Part shown: in pieces, positions 36,681 to 44,997 of the stretch
Position numbering within the stretch: the first letter of the stretch is position 1
How the letters are laid out: each line of letters starts with the position of its first letter
Assembly (NCBI RefSeq): GCF_934754925.1
Contig: NZ_CAKVJA010000010.1
Coordinates: 7,632 to 71,631 of the forward strand
Reading direction: 5' to 3'
Length of the DNA: 64,000 bases
Source: an uncultured Clostridium sp.
GTDB taxonomy: Bacteria; Bacillota; Clostridia; Clostridiales; Clostridiaceae
Notes under the pieces: model-generated
What the model was told of the DNA's origin: nothing
Database searches by the model: none
Seen by the model: the letters and a program-made list of their open reading frames with translations, nothing else
Translations under genes and position numbers: made by a program

Positions 36681-36969
36681 GTAATACCTCCAAAAATCTC
36701 TTTTTTATAAAATCAACAATTCTTATTTTAATTACAATACAAAAATTAAACTAATGAAATTAAAATTTATTACCTTTTTCTAATGTAACTAATTTCAATT
36801 ATATCATATATATCAAAATTTTAACTATTTCATTATAAAACTTAAATATTATATTAAATAAAGAAGCTATTTAAGTAACTTCTTTATCAGTATTCTTGTC
36901 TTAAATTACCTACATTATACTTAATATATATTATGACTAATCAATTATTTGTGTTACATCTTTTTGAAC
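36681..36969. other. Gap with a terminator-like hairpin (36858-36887)
   Basis: A+T-rich; AAAGAAG/CTTCTTT hairpin probably ends the 191-residue protein gene. The rest should contain the rapZ promoter. No gene seen. Confidence 0.55.
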
Positions 36970-37545
36970 TCAATACATTTTCCAATTATCATATATAGCC
37001 TTTATATATTTTTCAAAATTATCTCTTTGAGTATGATTATTATCATAATATACTTTATTTTCAGTTACTATATTATTTAGGGCAATTGAATCCAAAGTAT
37101 ACATTTTTTTATATTCTCCCGCTTTATATAGAGTTCTTAATTTCTCACCTATATCTAATAATGAGTTATAATACTCTCCATTAGAAAATCCCCTTATTAT
37201 ATTTTTATCTGATGAATATTTAGAAAAAAATAATGACTTAGCTAACCATCCTTCCATAGCAATTCCGTCCCTTGTTGTATTAGTTAATACATGGTTTATA
37301 TAATCAGTAAATTCAGTAAAGTTACCATCATATAACTTTATTCCAACTATCGGGTACCAAAGTCCCCTAATCTTCCCACTATTGGTTCCTGATGATCTAA
37401 AGAAAGGTAATATCACTCTTTCTATACCGTCATCATATTCAATATCAACATCTATTAATCCTATAACTCTAAATGGCTCTATAGTATATAAATTTACTCT
37501 AAAACTTTCAAGATATATTTTAGATGAATCAATTAACTTAACCAT
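36970..37545 (-). CDS. Uncharacterised protein paired with a decayed kinase gene
   Basis: 191 residues, soluble, no signal peptide. Aromatic-rich N-terminal half with FFRSSGTNSGKIRGLWYP, helical C-terminal half with many Asn/Tyr. I do not recognise a family. It starts 14 bp after the remnant protein-kinase gene, behind AGAAGGTG, so the two were one operon and it may be a partner or substrate of that kinase. Its frame is intact. Confidence 0.7.
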   Translation of the reverse strand: MVKLIDSSKIYLESFRVNLYTIEPFRVIGLIDVDIEYDDGIERVILPFFRSSGTNSGKIRGLWYPIVGIKLYDGNFTEFTDYINHVLTNTTRDGIAMEGWLAKSLFFSKYSSDKNIIRGFSNGEYYNSLLDIGEKLRTLYKAGEYKKMYTLDSIALNNIVTENKVYYDNNHTQRDNFEKYIKAIYDNWKMY

Positions 37546-37559
37546 AATATCACCTTCTC

Positions 37560-38287
37560 TTAATCTTCATTTGTTTTTTTAAGTATTTCAAGTTGTTCTC
37601 TTACTTGCTCTATATTATCGTATTCTTCTTCAATACCCATTAATTTCTTTTAAAAAATACTCTCCTCCTTATTTAAATCTAGTTCTTCATACCAAGGTTT
37701 TTCTTCCTTTGAAGATGGTATATATGATGAATAATATAAGTGAATTAAAAAATCGCCTATATACCAATAATCTTCCTGTTTCATATATTTTTCATTATCT
37801 ATATATCTAGCTAGTCCAAAATCAATTAGTGCTAATTCATGATTATCTTTTATAATTACATTAGGCAATCTAACATATCTATGAACTATATTTTCCTTAT
37901 GCATTACTTCAACTAAATCAAAGAGTTTTTTAACTATTTGGTAAATTTCACTTTTTGAAAAAACATATCTATCTTTAGTTATTAAATGTTCGAAAACAAT
38001 TCCTTCAATATATTCTAATATATATCCTTCTCTATATTTATCTTTAAATTTCGATATAAACTTAGGAATCTTGGATCATTCAATTTACTTAATACGCTCT
38101 CTTCATAAAATAACTTTTCTCTTGTTTGCTTAAGCATTTTTTTCTTTAATTGCTTTATTACATATTTTTCTCCCTTTTCATTTATAGCTAAATATGCAAT
38201 TCCATACCTACCTTCTCCTATTAATTCAATAATAGTATATTCCCCTATCTTTGAGTTTTTCTTAAAATACTTATCCATTGTTTTCAT
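37560..38287 (-). pseudogene. Serine/threonine protein kinase, inactivated by several mutations
   Basis: The N-terminal frame (from 38287) has the glycine-rich loop IGEGRYGIAYLA and the YVIKQ lysine. One base is missing near 38069: restoring it turns the frame into PKFISKFKDKYREGYILEY and continues into the second frame. There the catalytic loop reads HRYVRLPNV, with Tyr where kinases have the catalytic Asp (HRD), while DFG (LIDFGLARY) remains. A TAA after EESIF then cuts off a further 29 codons that run in frame to 37560, as if a Leu TTA became TAA. Three independent lesions make it a pseudogene. Confidence 0.85.
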
Positions 38288-38417
38288 CCCTATTTTTTAA
38301 GAATACCTTATTCTTCCCTACTACATCCTATGATTTTAATAATGATTACGTTACATTTTTTATTGTTATGTTTATCATTTTGAAATTTAAATTATTAAAT
38401 ACTAAATTAATATGTAT

Positions 38418-38448
38418 AAAAAAAGAAGCTACCAAATTGGTAACTTCC
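38418..38448 (-). terminator. Terminator overlapping the murB stop
   Basis: GAAG-TACC/GGTA-CTTC hairpin followed on the minus strand by TTTTTTT. Confidence 0.82.
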
Positions 38449-39362
38449 TATTCTTCCCCTATTATTCTTACTTCTGTATGAAGGTCAACTCCAAATTGTT
38501 TTTTAACTTCATCTTGAATATGCTTTATTAAATCAGTAATATCCTTAGCTGTAGCATTTCCTTTATTAATTACAAATCCAGAATGTTTTTCTGAAACAGC
38601 TGCTCCACCTATAGAATATCCTTTTAAACCTGCATCTTGAATAAGTTTACCAGCAAAATACCCTTCTGGTCTTTTAAATGTACTTCCCGCTGATGGATAT
38701 TCAAGTGGTTGCTTAGATTCTCTCTTATTAGTTAAATCATCAACTAAATCCTTAATAGTTTTCACTTGACCTTTTTTTAATTTAAATACAGCTGATAATA
38801 CTGTATATCCCTTTTTCATAACTAAAGAAGATCTATATCCAAAATCTAATTCCTCATTTGTAAGGGTTATTACATTGCAATTTTCATCAATTACTTCAGC
38901 ACTTTCAATAACATGTGCAATTTCTCCATCATAAGCACCAGCATTCATGAATACAGCCCCACCAATTGTTCCTGGTATTCCACATGCGAATTCAAATCCT
39001 GTTAATGAATTCTCCATAGCTTTATCTGAAACTGCTTTTAACATTGCACCACATTCTGCTTCAATTCTCTCATCATTTACAGTTACATTGTGAACGCCCT
39101 TTAGTGATATAACAACACCTCTAAAACCACCATCTCTAACTAATATGTTAGAACCATTTCCTATAACATAAACCGGAATATTATTTTCCTTACAAATACA
39201 AATACTCTTTTTTATTTGTTCTTTTGACTCTGGAATTAATAAAATATCAGCCGGTCCTCCAACTTTAAAATTAACATAACTACTTAACTTCTCATCTATC
39301 TTAATATTATCTTCATTGTAAAATTCTCTAAATAGCCCTACAAATTTACCGTATTTATTCAT
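38448..39362 (-). CDS. murB: UDP-N-acetylenolpyruvoylglucosamine reductase
   Basis: 304 residues. FAD-binding N-terminal domain with VGGPADILL and VIGNGSNILVRDGG, then the ACGIPGTIGGAV segment, YRSS, and PSAGSTFKRP with the proton-donor serine. It performs the NADPH-dependent second step in UDP-MurNAc synthesis for peptidoglycan. Length and the single-domain C-terminus fit type II MurB. ATG follows AAGGAG. uvrC lies 78 bp upstream. Confidence 0.96.
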   Translation of the reverse strand: MNKYGKFVGLFREFYNEDNIKIDEKLSSYVNFKVGGPADILLIPESKEQIKKSICICKENNIPVYVIGNGSNILVRDGGFRGVVISLKGVHNVTVNDERIEAECGAMLKAVSDKAMENSLTGFEFACGIPGTIGGAVFMNAGAYDGEIAHVIESAEVIDENCNVITLTNEELDFGYRSSLVMKKGYTVLSAVFKLKKGQVKTIKDLVDDLTNKRESKQPLEYPSAGSTFKRPEGYFAGKLIQDAGLKGYSIGGAAVSEKHSGFVINKGNATAKDITDLIKHIQDEVKKQFGVDLHTEVRIIGEE

Positions 39363-39440
39363 GATAAGCTCCTTAAAATATAAAATATTTACAGTTTAAT
39401 AGTATAAAGTATATTATAACATTAAACAAGTAATTTCCTC

Positions 39441-41306
39441 TTAATTATTGCCATTAAAGTAAATATAAATACTTTCTGCTGATTTTTTATCTATAGATGG
39501 AACCTCTAGTAATTCCTCTATTGTGGCCTTTTTAATATTATCTACACTTCCAAACTTCATTAATAAAGCTCTTCTTCGTTTTTCTCCTACATTAGGTATA
39601 TCATCTAAAATAGAATGTAACGTTCTTTTATCTCTTAAACTTCTATGATATGTTATTGCAAATCTATGAACTTCGTCTTGTATTCTTCTTATTAATTGCA
39701 TTAAATTTGAGCTTCTATTAATAAGTAATTCTTTATTATTATATACTATACCTCTAGTTTGGTGTTTATCATCCTTAACCAATCCGCATACTGGAATATT
39801 TATATTTAAACTTTCTAGCACTTCTAGTGCTATATTTACTTGTCCTTTACCTCCATCCATCATTATTAAATCAGGAAAATTAGAAAACTTTCCTGCAGAT
39901 AATTTTAAATTTCTTTCTTGAATGGCCTTTACTTCCTCTAATCCGTGATTAAACCTTCTAGTTAATATTTCTCTCATACTGTCATAGTCATTAGCACCCT
40001 TTACAGTTTTTATCTTAAATCTTCTATAATCACTATTTTTTGCTCTTCCTTCTTCAAATACAACCATTGTTCCTACAGAATCAACACCTTGAATATTTGA
40101 TATATCATAAGCTTCTATTCTAGATGGCCATTCATCAAGCTCTAACAAGTGTTGAAGCTCTTGTAAGGATATTCTATTCATTTCTTTATCTTTCAAATAT
40201 TTATCCTTAAATTTTTCCAAGGTAATCCTTGCATTATTCTTAACCATTTCTAACATATCTTTTTTCTGTCCTTTTTGAGGAACCTTAATCCATACCTTAG
40301 ATCCTCTTTTTATAGTTAAGTATTCTTCCATTAGCTCAACTTCATTAATTTCAGGGACATATATTGTTTTAGGAACTTTAGCTGTACCTCCATAAAATGA
40401 TGCTATAAATTCTTCTAATATCTCTGCTATACTTTCATTTGCTGTGTTTTCAAATAAAAAATGCTCTCTTCCAAGTATCTTTCCATCTCTAGAGAAAAAT
40501 ACTTGAATACAACTATCCTTTTCATCTTGATCTATATTAATAAAATCTTCATCGCCCTCCATAGTTTTAAATATCTTTTGCTTTTCAACTATGGCTTCTA
40601 TTGCTAATATCTTATCCCTTAATGATGCAGCCTTTTCAAACTCTAAATTTTCTGCTGCAGTTTCCATTTCTTGTTTTAGCATTTTAGTAACATAAGTATC
40701 TTTTCCACTTAAAATATCAATTATATCAGTTATCATTTTTCCATACTCTTCTTTGCCTATATATCCTCCGCAAGGCCCAAAGCATTTTTTTATATGATAA
40801 TTTAAGCAAGGTCGTACAGGCTCCCCCTTTTCCTTTATTGCTAATTTACATGTTCTTAAAGGAAATATCTTATATATCAAATTTATAGTTTCATATACTG
40901 CTGCTCCATTAGTATATGGTCCAAAATACTTGCTTCCATCTTTAGCAAAATTCCTAGTTACAAAAACTCTTGGAAAGTCATCCTTAGTTGTTATTTTTAT
41001 AAAAGGATAAAACTTATCATCCTTTAACAATATATTATACTTAGGGCTATATTTCTTTATTAAATTACACTCTAAAATAAGTGCTTCCATCTCTGAATCT
41101 GTAACTATATACTCAAATTCAGCAATATTCCTTACCATAACTCTTACTTTTTCAGAGTGATTCTTTGAATTTTGAAAATAACTTTTTACTCTATTCTTTA
41201 AAATCTTTGCTTTTCCAACATAAATAACTTCACCTAATGAATTCTTCATCAAATAAACTCCAGGTTTATCAGGTAAATTCTTTAAGTGATATTCAAAATC
41301 AAACAT
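39441..41306 (-). CDS. uvrC: Excinuclease ABC subunit C
   Basis: 621 residues. The GIY-YIG nuclease domain comes first (GVYLMKN, VIYVGKAK), then a cysteine-containing RPCLNYHIKKCFGPC stretch, the UVR motif (EFEKAASLRD), an RNase H-like nuclease half (EAYDISNIQG, MMDGGKGQ) and terminal helix-hairpin-helix motifs (IPNVGEKRRR, LLEVPSIDKK). UvrC makes both incisions in nucleotide-excision repair. uvrA is nearby at 45-47.8 kb; uvrB is not in this window. Confidence 0.97.
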   Translation of the reverse strand: MFDFEYHLKNLPDKPGVYLMKNSLGEVIYVGKAKILKNRVKSYFQNSKNHSEKVRVMVRNIAEFEYIVTDSEMEALILECNLIKKYSPKYNILLKDDKFYPFIKITTKDDFPRVFVTRNFAKDGSKYFGPYTNGAAVYETINLIYKIFPLRTCKLAIKEKGEPVRPCLNYHIKKCFGPCGGYIGKEEYGKMITDIIDILSGKDTYVTKMLKQEMETAAENLEFEKAASLRDKILAIEAIVEKQKIFKTMEGDEDFINIDQDEKDSCIQVFFSRDGKILGREHFLFENTANESIAEILEEFIASFYGGTAKVPKTIYVPEINEVELMEEYLTIKRGSKVWIKVPQKGQKKDMLEMVKNNARITLEKFKDKYLKDKEMNRISLQELQHLLELDEWPSRIEAYDISNIQGVDSVGTMVVFEEGRAKNSDYRRFKIKTVKGANDYDSMREILTRRFNHGLEEVKAIQERNLKLSAGKFSNFPDLIMMDGGKGQVNIALEVLESLNINIPVCGLVKDDKHQTRGIVYNNKELLINRSSNLMQLIRRIQDEVHRFAITYHRSLRDKRTLHSILDDIPNVGEKRRRALLMKFGSVDNIKKATIEELLEVPSIDKKSAESIYIYFNGNN

Positions 41307-41331
41307 ATCTATCTACCCTCTCTTTTGTAAA

Positions 41332-41464
41332 AAGTTAAGAGTTAAAAATTAAGAGTTACTAATTTAAGGATGAAACTTCTATAGAAGCTTCTAAAATATT
41401 ATTTTTAATTTAGCTCTGACTAAATTAATACCTTAATTCTTCACTCTTAACTCTTAACTCTTAA
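41332..41464. repeat. MITE-like inverted-repeat element between uvrC and the PBP gene
   Basis: The left end carries AAGTTAAGAGTTAAAAATTAAG and the right end the inverted equivalent built from repeated CTCTTAA units, giving imperfect terminal inverted repeats of about 35 bp. Inside are two smaller palindromes, ACTTCTATAGAAG and TAATTTAGCT/ACTAAATTA. No ORF. Length about 133 bp fits a small non-autonomous repeat. Confidence 0.6.
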
Positions 41465-41533
41465 ATAACCGAACTTATTAACTTTTTAAATTTATTATTA
41501 TATAGAAATTTTTTCATTAATGTCAGTTCTAGA

Positions 41534-43087
41534 TTAGTCTCCTAAAACTGCTTGCCTAACAACTTTACTAGCTACTGTTGCTGCTGCTCCTGAACCAGTA
41601 CCACCATTTTCAACAATTACTGCAACTGCTATTTGTGGATCATCCATTGGTGCTGCCGCTATAAACCAACTATGTGGAGTGGCTTCAGTTCCATCTGGTA
41701 AAGTATAATCTGCTGTACCAGTTTTACCGCCTGCATTAGTTCCTTTAAATGCTGGCCACTTACTTAAATTACTATTAACTAAATTAGTCATATAATCTTG
41801 AACTGTTTCAGCTATATCACTAGACATAACTTGCTTTAATTCTTTACTATCTATAGTTTTTATTATATTTTGATCTTTATCAACAATTGAATTAACTAAC
41901 TTAGGTTGCATCATAACGCCATCATTAGCTACTGTAGCTGCTACTAAAGCCATTTGCATAGGTGTAGCTAAAACACTTCCTTGCCCTATTCCGCTTTGAG
42001 CTATATTACCAACCTCTGAACTGTCTAATGAAGGGAATCTACTTGCTGTTATAGATACTCCTGGTCCAGTTATTACTGAATTAAATCCATAGCTTTCTGC
42101 TGTAGTTTTTAATGCATCATTTCCTAATTCCATTGCTAATGTCCCAAATACAACATTACTTGATACTTTATATGCTTGCTTTAAATCTATTGATCCGTAT
42201 ACATTATTTCCAAAATTGCTTAAAGTTCTTCCATCTTGGAATTTTATTTTACCATCATCTTCAAAGGTTCTATTTACTACTGATGGAATATTTTCTAAAG
42301 CACTTGTTAATGTAACAGTCTTAAATACAGATCCTGGAGGATAAAGTCCATTTATAGCTCTATTAATTAATGGTGTATCATCTGCACTACCACTATTTGC
42401 TTTATTCATTTCATCTGCTAAGTTATTAGGATTAAATGTTGGTTTTGATACCATTGCTAATATTTCTCCTGTTTTAGGATTTAATGCAACAACAGCACCT
42501 TTATTATCTCCTAATGCATCTGAAGCTACCTGTTGTAATGTTGTATCTAATGTTGTTACAACACCATTTCCTACTTTATCATCTTCTTTTGTTAATTCAT
42601 CGAAATTAATCCCGTCCATGAATGTTTTAAAATTTTCTGAAAGATTAAAACTTCCTGTATTTTCTTTATCATTTTTTATATTTTCTATAAGCCCTTTTAT
42701 ATTAATGCTATCTAAAAACTGTCTAAAGTTATTTCCAATAGCATTATAACTAGTTAATTCACTTTCATATTCCTCTTCTAAACCAGTAGTTCCATAAACG
42801 GCACTTGTATATCCTAATGCGTGAACATATAAATTATCATATAAATAATCTCTCTTTTGAGATGTTTCATTTAATCTTTCACTAGTTGTTAAAGGATTAC
42901 CATTTCTATCATATATAGTTCCTCTTAAAACTTCATTTTTTACAGCAATAACCCTTGTATTTCCTGGCATATCATTAATCTTAGGACTCTTAATCAATTG
43001 GAAATAAGCAATATAGGATATTAATGCTATAAAGAAAACTAAAAATACTGTCATTACATTTCTAACGCTTTTTGCTAAATCATTCAT
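41534..43087 (-). CDS. Class B penicillin-binding protein (peptidoglycan transpeptidase)
   Basis: 517 residues. One N-terminal membrane anchor (about 12-32), a dimerisation region with RGTIYDRNG, then the transpeptidase domain: SxxK as PPGSVFKT, SxN as SSNV, and KTG as GKTGTAD. It cross-links peptidoglycan outside the membrane. It starts 4 nt after the RodA/FtsW gene ends, the classic glycosyltransferase-transpeptidase pair. Shorter than FtsI of most bacteria and without PASTA domains, so a PbpA-like role in elongation or sporulation is likely. It could instead be a division PBP. Confidence 0.93.
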   Translation of the reverse strand: MNDLAKSVRNVMTVFLVFFIALISYIAYFQLIKSPKINDMPGNTRVIAVKNEVLRGTIYDRNGNPLTTSERLNETSQKRDYLYDNLYVHALGYTSAVYGTTGLEEEYESELTSYNAIGNNFRQFLDSINIKGLIENIKNDKENTGSFNLSENFKTFMDGINFDELTKEDDKVGNGVVTTLDTTLQQVASDALGDNKGAVVALNPKTGEILAMVSKPTFNPNNLADEMNKANSGSADDTPLINRAINGLYPPGSVFKTVTLTSALENIPSVVNRTFEDDGKIKFQDGRTLSNFGNNVYGSIDLKQAYKVSSNVVFGTLAMELGNDALKTTAESYGFNSVITGPGVSITASRFPSLDSSEVGNIAQSGIGQGSVLATPMQMALVAATVANDGVMMQPKLVNSIVDKDQNIIKTIDSKELKQVMSSDIAETVQDYMTNLVNSNLSKWPAFKGTNAGGKTGTADYTLPDGTEATPHSWFIAAAPMDDPQIAVAVIVENGGTGSGAAATVASKVVRQAVLGD

Positions 43088-43091
43088 ATCC

Positions 43092-44315
43092 TTATGCCTC
43101 CTCTGATATCTTTTGCAGTATTCCTAAAGCAAAGAATATTGTTAATACTGATGAACCACCATAACTTACAATAGGAAGTGTTATTCCTGTCAATGGTATA
43201 ACTGCAAATATTCCACCTATTATAACTAATGTTTGACAAGCTATCATTGTACTAAATCCAACAGCTATTAATTGTGAGTACTTATCATCTGTAACAAATG
43301 CAGCTCTTATACCCCTGTAAAATAATAAGAAGTATATTATCATTAATCCAATTGCAAATATTATTCCAAATTCCTCACAAATAATTGCGTAAATCATATC
43401 ACTTTCTTTAACTGGCAAGTTCTGAAAATGTCCTTGTCCTAGACCAACTCCAAATAATCCACCAGCTGCGATTGAATACATTCCTTCAACTATTTGATAT
43501 GATTCTCCTAAGGCATATTTCCAAGGATCAAGCCAAATCATAACCCTTTCTCTCACGTGTCCAAACATTGAATAACCAGCAACTGATCCAATAGCTGCTA
43601 AACCTAATGCTGTAAATACATACTTTTTCTTTGATGTTGCAACATATAATAATGTTATTGAAATTCCAAAGAATATTAATGCACTTCCTAAATCTCTTTG
43701 AAGTACCATACATCCCATAGAAAACCCTGCTACTAATGCAGGTTGCCATAACTCCTTGAATTCTTCTTTGAAGCTCTTCTTATTTTCATATGTAGCTAAA
43801 GCTGAAGCTAAATACAACACAAGAGCTATTTTACCAAACTCTGAAGGTTGAAAGGAAATAGACTTACCTATTATAATCCAGTTCTTTGCTCCATACTGTT
43901 CTGTACCAAATATTAAGGCTAATGGCATTAGTAATAAAGTTACTATCATATATATTTTTTTATACTTTGAAAAACTCCTTAGATCAGGTAGAATTACTAC
44001 AATTAAAATATATGATATCATACCTATAGCAATCCAAACTAATTGCTTAATTGCAGTTACTCTATTTATTCTATATAATGTTGCTACTCCTACTACTGCT
44101 AATACACTTGAAAAAATTAGTATAAACTTATCTCCATCTGGATAAAATCTTCTAATTATAAAGTGGGAATAGCCTATTAGGACACATAAGACTATCCCCA
44201 TTACCACTGCAAATGTATCAAAGGGTTTTTGTAAAAACCCTAAAGTTATGAAAAGTAGTAAGCATAGCAGATATACTAATCTAAGTAATCTTTTTTCACG
44301 CTTTAATGCTTTCAT
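43092..44315 (-). CDS. RodA/FtsW/SpoVE family peptidoglycan glycosyltransferase
   Basis: 407 residues, about ten membrane helices. Seen: KQLVWIAIGM, the FQPSEFGK motif with conserved Glu, DLGSALIFFG with the catalytic Asp, GVGLGQG and the SYGGSS end motif of SEDS proteins. They polymerise lipid II together with a class B PBP, here the next gene. ATG follows AGAGGTGG. An FHA-domain gene lies upstream, the usual actinobacterial/clostridial FHA-rodA-pbp arrangement. Confidence 0.94.
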   Translation of the reverse strand: MKALKREKRLLRLVYLLCLLLFITLGFLQKPFDTFAVVMGIVLCVLIGYSHFIIRRFYPDGDKFILIFSSVLAVVGVATLYRINRVTAIKQLVWIAIGMISYILIVVILPDLRSFSKYKKIYMIVTLLLMPLALIFGTEQYGAKNWIIIGKSISFQPSEFGKIALVLYLASALATYENKKSFKEEFKELWQPALVAGFSMGCMVLQRDLGSALIFFGISITLLYVATSKKKYVFTALGLAAIGSVAGYSMFGHVRERVMIWLDPWKYALGESYQIVEGMYSIAAGGLFGVGLGQGHFQNLPVKESDMIYAIICEEFGIIFAIGLMIIYFLLFYRGIRAAFVTDDKYSQLIAVGFSTMIACQTLVIIGGIFAVIPLTGITLPIVSYGGSSVLTIFFALGILQKISEEA

Positions 44316-44333
44316 AAATCCACCTCTAATTAT

Positions 44334-44477
44334 TTAAATGAAACATCTTTTCCTATAGTCTAAGATGTAAGTTCAACTATCTAAATCAAAGATTTAGAGT
44401 TTCACTTAAATGAAACATCTTTTCCTATGCTCCAAGATGTAAGTTCAACTATCTAAATCACAGACTTAGAATCTTAC
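44334..44477. repeat. 72-bp tandem duplication between the FHA and RodA genes
   Basis: Two copies (44334-44405 and 44406-44477) start TTAAATGAAACATCTTTTCC and differ at a few positions. Each contains CATCTT/AAGATG and CTAAATC/GATTTAG hairpins. The second copy ends inside the FHA stop codon. A related stretch (AAGTGAAA-TCTAAAT ... TTGAACTTAC) occurs inside the second group I intron of dnaE near 30600-30655, so this may be a dispersed repeat. Confidence 0.8.
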
Positions 44478-44923
44478 TTACCTGATTTTAAAACCTTAAA
44501 AATAGCACTTCCTATTTTGATTTCATCACCAGCAACAAGTTTGAACTTTTCTTCTATTTTTTCACCATTAATATACACACCATTTGTACTATTTAAATCT
44601 TCAACATATAAATTATTATTTTTAGTATATAGCTTTGCATGATTACCTGATACAAAAGGCTCAGTTAATATAATTGTATTTTCTTGCTTTCTTCCTAATG
44701 TTGTTATTCCTCTAATAGGCACTACCGAACCTTGCTCTAAAGTCGAGTTAACACCTGTTTGAATAACCTCTATACCATATCTTATACCTGAATTGTTATT
44801 TTTTCGTTTTCCGCCAGTCTTAACATCCTTATACATTATCTTTAATGCATAATATATAATGACATATAATAAAATTATAAAAATTATTCCAGCTATAAAA
44901 GTGGCTACCTTTCCAAAACTCAT
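44474..44923 (-). CDS. FHA-domain membrane protein
   Basis: 149 residues. One N-terminal membrane helix (about 7-29), a basic linker (KTGGKRKNNN), then a forkhead-associated domain with the GRKQENTIILTEPFVSGNHA core (strands around Arg and Ser that bind phosphothreonine) and NSTNGVYING. It likely docks phosphorylated partners at the membrane next to the cell-wall synthase pair downstream. The natural kinase is unknown; the only kinase gene in the window is a pseudogene. Confidence 0.92.
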   Translation of the reverse strand: MSFGKVATFIAGIIFIILLYVIIYYALKIMYKDVKTGGKRKNNNSGIRYGIEVIQTGVNSTLEQGSVVPIRGITTLGRKQENTIILTEPFVSGNHAKLYTKNNNLYVEDLNSTNGVYINGEKIEEKFKLVAGDEIKIGSAIFKVLKSGK

Positions 44924-44997
44924 ATTTTCACCTCAAACTAATGTATATTTACCATTATATATTAAATCTTATTGTAAAAAATAACAAGCCATCTAAA

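Noticed and set aside
41281..41470. CRISPR-like direct repeats (TTAAGAGT units)
   Set aside because: Units are adjacent without unique spacers and are arranged as inverted ends; no cas genes.
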